Shown here: in pieces, positions 25,692-34,815 of the stretch
Numbering within the stretch: position 1 is the first letter of the stretch
How the letters are laid out: every line of letters starts with the position of its first letter
Assembly (NCBI GenBank): GCA_900471925.1
Contig: UCGV01000008.1
Location: 38,914 to 102,913 of the forward strand
DNA length: 64,000 nt
Reading direction: 5' to 3'
Source of the DNA: Hyphomicrobiales bacterium
GTDB lineage: Bacteria > Pseudomonadota > Alphaproteobacteria > Rhizobiales > Rhizobiaceae
Program-made: the position numbers and the translations under genes
The notes under the pieces: model-generated
Databases searched by the model: none
The model's input: the letters and a program-made list of their open reading frames with translations, nothing else
Told to the model about the DNA's origin: nothing

Positions 25692-26957
25692 ATGCCATCA
25701 AATTCCATGCATGCGCCAGCCTCCCGCCCGCCAGTCGAAGTCAACGGCCGAACCTATCGGTGGCCGGCGTGCCCGACCGTCGTCATCTGCTTCGACGGTT
25801 GCGATCCGTCCTATCTTGAAGCGGCGAGCGCCGCCGGCGTGATACCCACGTTCGACCGTCTGCGAGAAGAGGGAACCTGGGCTTCCGCTCTGGCGGCCAT
25901 GCCGACATTCACCAATCCGAACAATGTTTCGATCGTCTGCGGCGTGCCCCCTGCCGTGCACGGCGTTTCCGGCAATTTCTACATCGACCGCGAAACCGGC
26001 GAGGCGGTGATGATGGTGGACGCAACCCCGATGCGCGCGCCAAGCCTGCTTGCGGCCTTTTCTCAAGCCGGCGCGTCGGTCGTTGCGCTAACGGCGAAGG
26101 ACAAGCTCAGAAAGGCGCTCGGTCGCGATCTCTCGGGTATCGCATTCTCCGCGGAAAAGGCGGATACGGCGACGGCGGCGGAAAACGGTATCGATAACCT
26201 GGCAGGCCTCGTCGGCCGACCCGCCCCGGATCAATATTCGGCGGATCTCTCGCTCTATGTGCTGGATGCGGGCATACGGCTGCTTGAGACCAGGCGGCCG
26301 GATATCATGTATCTGTCCCTCTCCGACTTTGTTCAGCACAAACATGGTCCTGAAGAGCCGGAAGCGCTTGCCTTCATGGCCGAGATCGACCGGCGTGTGG
26401 ACGCCCTGATCACCATGGGGGCGCTGGTGGGGATCGTGGCGGATCACGGCATGAACGACATGAGCAATGCCGACGGATCATCCAATGTCGTCTATCTCGG
26501 CGACGTGCTCGACAAGGCGTTCGGACCCGGCCGCATACGTGTCGTATGCCCGATCACCGACCCCTTCGTCCGCCATCATGGCGCGCTCGGCGGTTTCGTG
26601 CGCGTTCACCTGCAGCAGCCCCACATCGATGTTTCGGCCGTCGCGGAATTCCTTCGCAACACGCCGGGCGTTGCGATGGCGCTCCTGCGCGAGGAGGCCT
26701 GTGCACGCTTCGACCTTCCCGAAGATCGGGAGGGTGATATCGCCGTCATCGCCGATCGCGGTATCGCGCTCGGTGCGCGTGCCACCGATCACGATCTCTC
26801 CCAGCTTGCCGGGCAAAGACTGCGCTCGCACGGCGGGCTCAGCGAACAGACCGTGCCCTTCATTCTGTCGCGCCCACTGGCCCCCGGTGCGATGCCTTCC
26901 GGATCTCTGCGAAATTACGACATCTTCGCCTTGGCCCTCAATGGCGTGGAGGCCTGA
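25692..26957 (+). CDS. phnA: Phosphonoacetate hydrolase-like enzyme (alkaline phosphatase superfamily)
   Basis: 421 residues resembling PhnA of Sinorhizobium, which splits phosphonoacetate to acetate and phosphate at a di-zinc site. Visible are the first metal Asp in VVICFDGCDP, the Thr nucleophile in PTFTNPNN, GNFYID, Asp/His in SLSDFVQHKHGP, Asp-His in VADHGMND, and the last His in RSHGGLSEQTVPF. All ligands of the di-metal centre appear present. No signal peptide. It follows the amidase by 6 bp. The substrate name rests on family resemblance; other phosphonates or phosphoesters are possible. Confidence 0.8.
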   Translation: MPSNSMHAPASRPPVEVNGRTYRWPACPTVVICFDGCDPSYLEAASAAGVIPTFDRLREEGTWASALAAMPTFTNPNNVSIVCGVPPAVHGVSGNFYIDRETGEAVMMVDATPMRAPSLLAAFSQAGASVVALTAKDKLRKALGRDLSGIAFSAEKADTATAAENGIDNLAGLVGRPAPDQYSADLSLYVLDAGIRLLETRRPDIMYLSLSDFVQHKHGPEEPEALAFMAEIDRRVDALITMGALVGIVADHGMNDMSNADGSSNVVYLGDVLDKAFGPGRIRVVCPITDPFVRHHGALGGFVRVHLQQPHIDVSAVAEFLRNTPGVAMALLREEACARFDLPEDREGDIAVIADRGIALGARATDHDLSQLAGQRLRSHGGLSEQTVPFILSRPLAPGAMPSGSLRNYDIFALALNGVEA

Positions 26958-26958
26958 G

Positions 26959-28236
26959 ATGCGTCGCGTGGTTATCGTTACCCTGGACGGACTCCGCCGG
27001 GATTTCATCTCCGAGGCAAATACCCCGAACCTGATTGCCTTCTCGCGGCAGGCGCAGCGGTTCGAGGATTATCGAACTGTCTTTCCGTCCTGCACCCGCG
27101 TAGTCTCCGCGAGCCTGGCAACCGGCTGCTATCCGGCGAGGCACGGTCTTCAGGGCAACTCCGTCGCCCTGATGGAAGATGGTCAGCTCGTGTTGCGCGA
27201 CGCGGGCGATCCCGAATTCCTGCAGCACAAGCGCCGGATAACAGGCTCTTCGCTCGCCATGCCGACGCTCGCCGAACGGGTGAAATCGATCGGCGGCGCC
27301 ATCATCTTCAGCAATGTCTCGCCGGGTGCTGCTTATGCGCATGATCCGGATGGATATGGTCATGTCTACCACCGCGCCGGTTCGTTCGGACCGGGGCGGG
27401 TGCCGGTGAGCGTCGAGGATCGTCTCGACGTGACGCTCGACGTCGCGGGCGATCGGCGCATGACCGAACGTTTCATCGATGAGGTGCTGGCGCAGCGTCG
27501 TCCGGCCGTTGCCGTACTCTGGCTTGGCGAACCCGATCATATCCAGCACGAGGCTCCGCTCGGATCGCCCGAATTCTTCGAAGTGCTCGCGGCGGCTGAC
27601 ACCCATGCGGGGCTCGTCATTGCGGCGGTCGAAAAGCTGCGCGCGGAGGGCGACGATATTCTTCTGCTTATCGGCTCCGATCACGGCCACGAGACGGTGA
27701 CCGGTATCATCGATATCGATGCGGAACTCGTTGCTGCCGGGCTGAAGGCGGGTGAAGGCTCGACGGATGTCATGGCGGTGTCGAACGGCACCTCCGCTCT
27801 CATCTACGTGCATCCGGATCACGCCGGGATCATTCCCCGGCTGAGAGACTTCTTCGCCGGCCAGGACTGGGTCGGGAAATTCTTCGGGCTTGACCAGCTC
27901 GAAACCATTGGCCAAAGGCCCGATGGTGGCCTGGCCTTCGCCATTTCGATGGCGGCAAGCGATGCTCCGAACGCATACGGCGTTCCAGGATCAAGCCTTG
28001 CTGCCAAGCCCTCGATGGGAAAACCCGATCGCCTCGGCTGCGGCCAGCATGGTGGGCTTGCGAAGTATGAACAATCGCCCTTCCTGATGGTCTCGGGCGC
28101 GGGTTTCCGGCCGGGCGAGACAAGCGACGATTACGCCAGGATCGTGGATATCGCGCCGACCGCGCTCCGCCATCTGGGGCTCGATGCGTCCGGGTTGGAC
28201 GGTGATGCGCTGCAATCGGTCCCGGTTGAAGAGTAG
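26959..28236 (+). CDS. Second alkaline-phosphatase-superfamily hydrolase (phosphodiesterase/pyrophosphatase-like)
   Basis: 425 residues, starting one base after the stop of the phosphonoacetate hydrolase-like gene. It has the same di-metal layout: Asp in VVIVTLDGLRRD, nucleophile Thr in FPSCTRVVSASLATG, Asp/His in WLGEPDHIQHE, Asp-His in IGSDHGHE and the last His in CGQHGGLAKYEQSPFLM. It resembles type I phosphodiesterase/nucleotide pyrophosphatase proteins rather than PhnA. No signal peptide. A strong hairpin terminator follows. It may process a diester or ester precursor before or after the PhnA-like step. Confidence 0.85.
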   Translation: MRRVVIVTLDGLRRDFISEANTPNLIAFSRQAQRFEDYRTVFPSCTRVVSASLATGCYPARHGLQGNSVALMEDGQLVLRDAGDPEFLQHKRRITGSSLAMPTLAERVKSIGGAIIFSNVSPGAAYAHDPDGYGHVYHRAGSFGPGRVPVSVEDRLDVTLDVAGDRRMTERFIDEVLAQRRPAVAVLWLGEPDHIQHEAPLGSPEFFEVLAAADTHAGLVIAAVEKLRAEGDDILLLIGSDHGHETVTGIIDIDAELVAAGLKAGEGSTDVMAVSNGTSALIYVHPDHAGIIPRLRDFFAGQDWVGKFFGLDQLETIGQRPDGGLAFAISMAASDAPNAYGVPGSSLAAKPSMGKPDRLGCGQHGGLAKYEQSPFLMVSGAGFRPGETSDDYARIVDIAPTALRHLGLDASGLDGDALQSVPVEE

Positions 28237-28243
28237 AAAAAGT

Positions 28244-28275
28244 CCTGAAGCGTGCCACGGATGGCACGCTTCAGG
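28244..28275. terminator. Bidirectional rho-independent terminator
   Basis: Perfect 14-bp stem (CCTGAAGCGTGCCA / TGGCACGCTTCAGG) with loop CGGA, between convergent operons. On the minus strand it is followed by ACTTTTT, a proper T-tract; on the plus strand only TTG follows. It should mainly end the minus-strand binding-protein transcript coming from 28290, and probably also the plus-strand operon. Confidence 0.9.
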
Positions 28276-28289
28276 TTGATCAATTGCAG

Positions 28290-29555
28290 TTAGCTGCGCG
28301 GCAGCATGCCTTCGACGTCGGAGGCTGCGTCGTCGAGAGCTTCCTTCGGCTCAGCCGAGCCATCGACGATGCGCGACAGGTTATCGACGATCGTCTGGGT
28401 AACCTTGACGCCGTTGGTACCGGGGAAGGCGTACCAGGGGATCATGCGCGGCATCTGGCTGAGGCCGGCCTGGAAGAGCGGGTTCTTCTTGTAGAAGTCG
28501 CCGAGATAGTCTGCGGACTTGGCGGCAAGCTCGTTGTTCGGAACGTAGCCGGTGCCGGGAACGACGACCGAGGCGCCATAGGGGCCGGCGGCGAACTTGG
28601 CGAACTTCCAGGCGGCTGCCTGCTTGTCTGCATCCTTGGCGAGGATGACGACGGCGTTGCCGCCGGTCGGCAGGTGGCCCTTGTCGGCATCGATCAGCGG
28701 GATCTGGGCGGTGCGCAAATCGAACTTGGTGCCGACATTCTTGATCGTGTTGACGAGCGCGCCCGTCGTCTGGAACTCGAAGCCGACCTTGCCGGCTGCA
28801 AAGGCCTGTTCGCCTGCTGCCTTGGTGAAGACCGGCATGCCGCCTTCCTTGACGAAGCGGCTGATGAGGTCAACGGCCTTCTGTCCCTCAGGACCATTGA
28901 AGGCCACCTTCTGTTCGTCATTGCTCAGCATCTGGCCACCGGCGCCGAAGAGCAACGCCGAGAACATCCAGTCGTCACCCTGCCAGCGGAAGTCCATGCC
29001 ATCGACGCCGTTGCCGAGCGCCTTGATCTTGCCGGCGAGCGCGATCACTTCGTCCCAGGTCTTCGGCGGGGTATCCGGATTGCCGCCGGCTGCCTTCACG
29101 AGGTCGGCGTTGTAATACATGATCGGGTTGGAGGTGGCGAAGGCGAGGCCGACCTGCTTGCCGTTGACCTGTGCAAGCTTCAGGATCGTGTCCGAGAAGC
29201 CTTGCTCGGCCATGTTGCCTTCCTTCTGGACGAGCGGCGTCATGTCGACGGCAACGTTACGCTCGTTCAGCATGCGCAGGCGGTTCAGGCCGATGAAGGT
29301 GATGTCGGGCATTTCAGACGTGCCGGCCTGGCGCAGGATCAGCTGGATGCCGTCTTCATAGGTCGCCGAGGGAGCGGCGAACTGGATCTTGATATCGGGG
29401 TTTTCTTCCATGAACTTCTTCGAGATCGTGTCCATCACGTCCTTGAAGAAGCCCGGCATCGGGTAGTGGATCGTCAGCGTCGTTTCGGCGTGGGCCGGCA
29501 TTGCTGCCGCCACGGACAGAGCCGCTGCTGCGAGGAACTGGGTGAAATGTTTCAT
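28290..29555 (-). CDS. Carbohydrate/polyol-phosphate ABC transporter substrate-binding protein (UgpB-like)
   Basis: 421 residues with a Sec signal peptide (MKHFTQFLAAAALSVAAAMPAHA), periplasmic. Extracellular solute-binding family 1 pattern: LTIHYPMPGFFKDVMDTISKKF, NPDIKIQF, GLPDITFIG-type strand, PKTWDEVIALAGKIK, and a C-terminal WYAFPGTNG. It is the most 3' gene of a five-gene minus-strand operon that includes a metallophosphoesterase, which hints at glycerophosphodiesters as ligand; this is inference. Ends at the strong terminator. Confidence 0.9.
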   Translation of the reverse strand: MKHFTQFLAAAALSVAAAMPAHAETTLTIHYPMPGFFKDVMDTISKKFMEENPDIKIQFAAPSATYEDGIQLILRQAGTSEMPDITFIGLNRLRMLNERNVAVDMTPLVQKEGNMAEQGFSDTILKLAQVNGKQVGLAFATSNPIMYYNADLVKAAGGNPDTPPKTWDEVIALAGKIKALGNGVDGMDFRWQGDDWMFSALLFGAGGQMLSNDEQKVAFNGPEGQKAVDLISRFVKEGGMPVFTKAAGEQAFAAGKVGFEFQTTGALVNTIKNVGTKFDLRTAQIPLIDADKGHLPTGGNAVVILAKDADKQAAAWKFAKFAAGPYGASVVVPGTGYVPNNELAAKSADYLGDFYKKNPLFQAGLSQMPRMIPWYAFPGTNGVKVTQTIVDNLSRIVDGSAEPKEALDDAASDVEGMLPRS

Positions 29556-29581
29556 CGCTCGTTCTCCTGGGGTTCAGCCGG

Positions 29582-30421
29582 TCAGCCTTTGAGACCGGTC
29601 ATGGTGATGCCCTCGACGAAGCGTTTCTGCGCAAACAGAAAGGCCGCAACGAGGGGAATGGTAATGATGATGGTGGCCGCCATCAGCGCGCCGTAATCGT
29701 CGCCGGCTTCCGCGGCGCGGAAGTTCATCAGGCCGAGCGGCGGCGTGGCATAGCCGGGCTTCGAGATGACGATCAGCGGCCAGTAGAGGTCGTTCCAGTG
29801 GGCGACGACCGAAAAGATCGCGAAGGCCGTGACCGCCGGCCAGGCATTCGGCACGATGACGCGCGAAACGATGCCGAGTTCAGACATGCCGTCGAGACGG
29901 GCGGCATGGATCAGGTCGTCAGGCATGGCGCGGAAGAACTGCAGAAACAGGAAGATCGCAAAGACCGAGATGGTGAAGGGGGCGACCAGCGCCGTATAGG
30001 TGCTGAGCAGCGACAGGCTGTCGAAGGCGACGTAAAGCGGCAGCGCCGTCGCATGGATCGGCACCAGGAGGCCGAGCAGCACCAGCACCATCATCAGTCT
30101 GGCGGCGCGGAACTTCAGCTTCGCCATGGCATAGGCGCACGGGATGGCGACGACCACCTGGAAGACGAAGATCAGCGCGCAGACCACGAAACCATTCCAC
30201 AAGAGCGTGCCCATCGCCACCTTGTCGAGCGCCTTGGTGAAATTCTGTACGTAGAAGAAATGCGTCGGAATCAGCGAGAGCGCGGCGGTGAAGATATCGT
30301 CCTGCGATTTGCCGGCCGCCGAGATCATGAAGATATAGGGCGCAAGGAAGACGACCGCGCCGAGGAAAAGCAGGCCAAGGCGGATCAGCCGGCCGAGGGC
30401 GAAGCGGGAGCGCGTCTTCAT
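29582..30421 (-). CDS. Carbohydrate ABC transporter permease (UgpE/MalG type)
   Basis: 279 residues with six membrane segments and the cytoplasmic EAA loop (FFRAMPDDLIHAARLDGMSELGIVSRVIVPNAWP) of the MalG group. It overlaps the partner permease by 4 bp and precedes the binding protein by 26 bp. Forms the heterodimeric channel with the 30418-31344 product. Confidence 0.9.
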   Translation of the reverse strand: MKTRSRFALGRLIRLGLLFLGAVVFLAPYIFMISAAGKSQDDIFTAALSLIPTHFFYVQNFTKALDKVAMGTLLWNGFVVCALIFVFQVVVAIPCAYAMAKLKFRAARLMMVLVLLGLLVPIHATALPLYVAFDSLSLLSTYTALVAPFTISVFAIFLFLQFFRAMPDDLIHAARLDGMSELGIVSRVIVPNAWPAVTAFAIFSVVAHWNDLYWPLIVISKPGYATPPLGLMNFRAAEAGDDYGALMAATIIITIPLVAAFLFAQKRFVEGITMTGLKG

Positions 30422-31344
30422 GAATAGTGCACCCGCCGATCGAGGAAGCGGTACTGCAGGAACATCATCACCACGAGAATGGCGAGGAAGACCACGGTCA
30501 TGGCCGAGGCATAACCGACCTTCATGTAGACGAAGCCCTCCTGGTAGATGGTGAAGAGCAGAACTTCGGAAGCGTGGTTGGGGCCGCCATCGGTCAGCGT
30601 CTTCACCGTCTCGAAGGTCTTCACCGCATTAATGATGCTGATCGTGGTGACGAAAAGCGCTGTCGGCCCCAGCATCGGCCATGTCACGAGCAAAAAGCGG
30701 TCGAGCGAGGATTTGGCGCCATCGATTTCGGCGGCGGCGTAAAGTTCACGCGGGATCGCCGTCAGGCCGGCGAGAAACAGCACCATGTTGAAGCCGACCG
30801 TCTGCCACACGCCGATGATGGAGAGGCTGTAAAGCGCGGTTGCCGAGGAGCCGAGCCAGTTCGGCTTCGGCAGGCCGGCAAGACCGATCAGCGCATTGAG
30901 CGGGCCGATGGTCGGGTGAAAGAGATATTGCCAGACGGTCGCCATGGCGACGATCAGCGAGACGACGGGCAGGAAATAGGCGGTGCGGAAGAAGCTCTTT
31001 CCCCAGCCCTCGCTCTCGATCAGCATGGCGACACCGAGGCCGAACAGGATCGAGACGGGCGCGACGATCGCCGTATAGACCGTCGTGTTCCATAGCGATT
31101 TGCGGAAGGTGCGGTCGGTGAAGAGCTCGGCATAATTCTCGAAGCCGACAAACCGGAACTTGCCGGCGCCGAGCTCGAAATCGGTAAAACCGAGGAAGAG
31201 CACGGCAACGATCGGCAGGAGCACGAAAAGCACGATGAGGATGATTGCCGGCAGCGCCAGCAGCCACGCGGTCTGCGCTTCGCGCCGCTCGTGTTTGGCG
31301 GCCGATGCGACGGGACGGATCTCGCCGGCGGCGATGCTAGCCAT
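30418..31344 (-). CDS. Carbohydrate ABC transporter permease (UgpA/MalF type)
   Basis: 308 residues from the ATG at 31344 (MASIAAGEIRP); longer frames run into the ATPase gene. Six membrane segments; EAA-loop motif RELYAAAEIDGAKSSLDRFLLVTWPMLGP. Start overlaps the ATPase stop by 8 bp and end overlaps the next permease by 4 bp. Confidence 0.9.
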   Translation of the reverse strand: MASIAAGEIRPVASAAKHERREAQTAWLLALPAIILIVLFVLLPIVAVLFLGFTDFELGAGKFRFVGFENYAELFTDRTFRKSLWNTTVYTAIVAPVSILFGLGVAMLIESEGWGKSFFRTAYFLPVVSLIVAMATVWQYLFHPTIGPLNALIGLAGLPKPNWLGSSATALYSLSIIGVWQTVGFNMVLFLAGLTAIPRELYAAAEIDGAKSSLDRFLLVTWPMLGPTALFVTTISIINAVKTFETVKTLTDGGPNHASEVLLFTIYQEGFVYMKVGYASAMTVVFLAILVVMMFLQYRFLDRRVHYS

Positions 31345-32500
31345 GGGCCTTCTCCCTGGTGGCATCGGCCAGAAGGGCGCTCGTGCGAAGACGGCGGCCA
31401 TCGGCTGCAAAGACCATCGCCTTGTCGGGCTGGAAGGAGAGAGCAACCGCCATGCCGGCGACAAGACCTCCGGCATCGGCCGGCGCGAGCTTGGCAAGCA
31501 CCGTCTCGCCGATCGCATTCAGCCGGCAGAACAGGATGACCTCTGACCCTAAGAATTCCAGGCGCTCGATGCGGGCGGAAAGCGATGTCTCGCCGTCGGC
31601 GGCAAGCCGGACGAATTCGGGACGGATGCCGAGCGTCACGTCGGAGCCGGCGGTATTCACGTCTTCCAATGCCAGCCTGATGTCGCCGAAACCGACTGTT
31701 CCGCCCTCTGCGCGCGCTGGCAGCAGATTGATGCGCGGCTGGCCAACGAAGCGGGCGACCTCGATATGAGAGGGATCGTCATAGATCACCTGCGGCGCTG
31801 CGAGCTGGAGCAGCTCGCCGCCGATCATCACGGCGACCCGGTCGGCCATGGAGAGTGCTTCGGCCTGGTCGTGCGTCACATAGACGGTCGGCACCCCGGC
31901 GCGGCGATGCAATTCGACGATCTCGCCGCGGGCGTGGACCCGCAGATTGGCGTCGAGGTTCGACAGCGGCTCGTCCATCAGGAAGACGCTCGGATGGCGC
32001 ACCATGGCACGGGCAAGCGCCACGCGCTGCCGCTGGCCGCCGGACATCTGGCCGGGCTTGCGCTCCAGCAGATGATCGATCTTGAGCGCCTTGGCCGTCT
32101 CCTGCACATCCTTGGAAATGCCGGAGCGAATGGCGCGGTAGCCGGGCATGACAGGGCCGAGGAAGGGCAGGCGCTGCATGCGGCTCAAGCGGCGCATGGC
32201 AAGCGGTACGGCGATGTTCTGGCCGGCCGTCAGGTGCGGATAGAGCGCGTAGGACTGGAAGACCATGGCGATGTTGCGATCAGCCGCCGCAACGTCGGAC
32301 ATTTCCTTGCCGCTGATGGTGATCTCGCCGCTATCGGCATGGTCGAGACCGGCGAGAATGCGCAAGAGCGTGCTCTTGCCGCAGCCCGAAGGGCCAACGA
32401 GGGCGATGAATTCGCCGGGCTCCACGTCGAGGCTAATATTCTTCAGGATGGCGTTGTCGCCATAGGATTTCTTGATGGCCGAGAGGGAGAGCGCGCTCAT
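31337..32500 (-). CDS. Carbohydrate ABC transporter ATP-binding protein (UgpC/MsmK type)
   Basis: 387 residues. Walker A GPSGCGKST, signature MSGGQRQRVALARA, Walker B VFLMDEPLSNLD, and the C-terminal regulatory OB fold (VTLGIRPEFVRL). Between the Q-loop and the signature there is an extra stretch of about 20 residues (LPFLGPVMPGYRAIRSG) not found in most MalK-type proteins. Overlaps the metallophosphoesterase stop by 4 bp. Confidence 0.9.
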   Translation of the reverse strand: MSALSLSAIKKSYGDNAILKNISLDVEPGEFIALVGPSGCGKSTLLRILAGLDHADSGEITISGKEMSDVAAADRNIAMVFQSYALYPHLTAGQNIAVPLAMRRLSRMQRLPFLGPVMPGYRAIRSGISKDVQETAKALKIDHLLERKPGQMSGGQRQRVALARAMVRHPSVFLMDEPLSNLDANLRVHARGEIVELHRRAGVPTVYVTHDQAEALSMADRVAVMIGGELLQLAAPQVIYDDPSHIEVARFVGQPRINLLPARAEGGTVGFGDIRLALEDVNTAGSDVTLGIRPEFVRLAADGETSLSARIERLEFLGSEVILFCRLNAIGETVLAKLAPADAGGLVAGMAVALSFQPDKAMVFAADGRRLRTSALLADATREKAHG

Positions 32501-33333
32501 TGCGCCGGCTCCTTCTGCACCTTGTGGGCCTCGTGCGGATAGACTTCGGCGACCACGTCGTCGAGAACATGCGCCACCATGCCGGGAATGGCGACGATAT
32601 CGCTCGTAACGTCATCGCCGAGATTATGGACGACGGCACCGATCAGCTTCGCGCCCGGCATCTCGCGCTCCATCGTGCCGATGATGAAGGCCGCCGATGG
32701 TCCCCAGACCAGCGACGTGTCGTTGAATTTGCCCTTCCAGGCCCAGTGCAGGTGGCCGCTGGCATAAAGCGCCACGTCATGGGCGGCGATAAGGTCATAG
32801 AGCCGCTGGCGCTGGGCCGGGCGGATGCTCCAGTAGCCTGTGTCGCCTTCGTCAGGCGTATCGACGAAAAGCGGCTTGTGGGCAAACATTGCGACACGGC
32901 GGCCGGCGCGCCCGGCAAGTGCCTGTTCCAGCCATGCAAACTGCGTTTCCTGCTCGTCGTTTTCCATGCCCATCAGCAGGCTGTCGAGGCCGATCAGGCG
33001 CCAATTGCCGGCATCCTCCAGCCAGTAATCGGGACCGACGAGGTTGCGCCAGCGGGCAAGCCTTGTTGCATCGACCGGCTGCAGCGAACCCGGCAGGTGG
33101 CCGACATCGTGATTGCCGGGCACGATCAGCATCGGGATTTCGACCTGCCGCATCAGTTCCATGCAGAAGGTCAGGTCTTCGTCCTTGTCGGCGCCATCGA
33201 TGGCGAGATCGCCGGTATGGATGACGAGATCGGCGCCGCTGGCATTGACCCAATCGGCAAGCGGCTGCCAGTTGCCGTTGAAATGCGGGATAGACGGGCT
33301 GAAATGCGTGTCGGTGATCTGGACGATTTTCAT
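32497..33333 (-). CDS. Calcineurin-like metallophosphoesterase (GpdQ/CpdA-like)
   Basis: 278 residues. The five metal motifs are present in order: ITDTH, HTGDLAIDG, VPGNHDVGH, MFAHKPLF and YASGHLHWAW. This matches class III phosphodiesterases acting on cAMP or glycerophosphodiesters. No signal peptide, so cytosolic. It is the first gene of the operon with a sugar/polyol-phosphate-type ABC importer; this pairing suggests that an imported phosphodiester is cleaved inside the cell. In-operon position is direct observation; the substrate is inferred. Confidence 0.88.
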   Translation of the reverse strand: MKIVQITDTHFSPSIPHFNGNWQPLADWVNASGADLVIHTGDLAIDGADKDEDLTFCMELMRQVEIPMLIVPGNHDVGHLPGSLQPVDATRLARWRNLVGPDYWLEDAGNWRLIGLDSLLMGMENDEQETQFAWLEQALAGRAGRRVAMFAHKPLFVDTPDEGDTGYWSIRPAQRQRLYDLIAAHDVALYASGHLHWAWKGKFNDTSLVWGPSAAFIIGTMEREMPGAKLIGAVVHNLGDDVTSDIVAIPGMVAHVLDDVVAEVYPHEAHKVQKEPAQ

Positions 33334-33586
33334 GCCGGCGCTCCACGATAAGGCCCGCGGCAGGTTGTCCGGCGGCGGGCAATGCTCTTGCCGCCTGTTT
33401 AGAGCGCCCCGGTGTCAGGCCGGTTACAAGCGTTTCCACCCTTGTTCCAATTGTGTCGTGCAATTGTCATGAAGGCGCGTCGGTCGCTTGGGGCCGGACG
33501 ATTGGTGGATCTTGGGAAGGAAAGTTGGCCGCGGCCAATTCTTCATGTTCGGCTGCATTTACGCCTGGCGTGAAGAGCGCTTCCGC

Positions 33587-34540
33587 TTACGCATCCTCGC
33601 CGCTCCTGGCGGATAGTTGCCCAACGGGGTGTGCGAGATTGCCAAGCTTGCCGCGGAGCAGAACCGAAAGCTTTTCGAGAAGCGTGTCGATATCAGCCCC
33701 ATCCGCGGCCGCCGTGTCGCGCATGCGGGCAAAATAGAGGGTCCGGTAGAGTGGCTGGCCCTCGATGCGCCGGCACGACAGGGAGCCTGCGGCCATTTCC
33801 TCAAGCACCTGTCCCATCGGAAGCACCGATGTGGCCTTGCCTTGCATGACGATCCTTTTGAGAGCCGAGGCGGAATGCACGCTGAACGCCGGCTCCAGGG
33901 ATGTATTCAATCGCGACGCCTGGGCGCTGACCGCGTTATGCACGGTTCCGTCCAGGCCTGAGAGAACGAGCGGCGATCGCAGGACTTCGGCCGTGGAAAT
34001 CGGCGCGGCCGATCGGGAGAAGGTGGGTGCGGCGACGAACAGAAGTTCCTCCTCGAGGATCGCCGTTACCGATAGTCGCGTGTCGGAGGGGCGCTCATAG
34101 GACAGGATAACGTCGATCTCTCTTCGGTCGAGCGCCTTTTTCAGCGCCAGGCTGCGCTCTTCGACCAGCCTGATCCTGATCTGCGGCATGATCGGTGCCG
34201 TGTCCGAGAGAATGTCGTCACTCAGCAGGCGCGTGACACTGCCCGGAAGTCCAAGCGAGATTGTCCTGATCGTCCCGGGCGCGGCCTGGCGAACATGATC
34301 CGGCAGAGCATCCACCTCCTTCAGGATCTCGATCGCCTTCTTGTAGAGGATCCGACCCGCCTCTGTCGGTGATACGCCGCGCGAATGACGGGCGAGCAGG
34401 GCCACTTTCATATTGTCTTCCAGAAGCTTGACTTGGACGCCGAGCGACGGTTGCGCGACGTGCAGCCTCTCGGCGGCGGCCGTAATGCTGCCAAGCTCGA
34501 CCACAGTGGCAAAGTAGCGAAGCTGTTTCAGGCTTGTCAT
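33587..34540 (-). CDS. LysR-family transcriptional regulator
   Basis: 317 residues from the ATG at 34540 (MTSLKQLRYFATV), preceded by GAGGGG. N-terminal winged helix-turn-helix (SITAAAERLHVAQPSLGVQVKLLED) and the usual effector domain. It diverges from the TPP-dependent enzyme gene at 34816, its likely target; a dyad T-N11-A site lies in the shared intergenic region at 34587-34601. Confidence 0.9.
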   Translation of the reverse strand: MTSLKQLRYFATVVELGSITAAAERLHVAQPSLGVQVKLLEDNMKVALLARHSRGVSPTEAGRILYKKAIEILKEVDALPDHVRQAAPGTIRTISLGLPGSVTRLLSDDILSDTAPIMPQIRIRLVEERSLALKKALDRREIDVILSYERPSDTRLSVTAILEEELLFVAAPTFSRSAAPISTAEVLRSPLVLSGLDGTVHNAVSAQASRLNTSLEPAFSVHSASALKRIVMQGKATSVLPMGQVLEEMAAGSLSCRRIEGQPLYRTLYFARMRDTAAADGADIDTLLEKLSVLLRGKLGNLAHPVGQLSARSGEDA

Positions 34541-34586
34541 GACCCCTCGCAAAATGACGGGCTGAGGTTTCAGCTATAGGAGAAAA

Positions 34587-34601
34587 CTATGGCTAGCATA
34601 G
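34587..34601. promoter_or_regulatory. Candidate LysR operator
   Basis: CTATG-GCTAG-CATAG, an inverted repeat containing a T-N11-A core (TATGGCTAGCATA), 47 bp upstream of the LysR start and within the LysR/TPP-enzyme intergenic region. Autoregulatory LysR sites often look like this. Confidence 0.5.
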
Positions 34602-34815
34602 AAAAGAGGTTTTTGACATTGGTTTTAGCTATGGGCATTTTCCCTCCAGACAGCGAGCTGAGTTGCCGCCATGTCCACAGGGGCGATGGGGCGACGATCA
34701 GCATTGATGCCGTATTCCTGCTCGAAGGTGGAACCCCTGCGGGCGCGGTCAGGCGTCGCTCAGGATTAACGAGGGGCAGGGCCGTCAAAAGGTCTCGGCC
34801 GGGAGAGGAAAGTCA

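Noticed and set aside
28284..29696. Long plus-strand frame opposite the UgpB-like gene
   Set aside because: Antisense to a gene with signal peptide and family motifs; it runs through the terminator region and lacks a start site.
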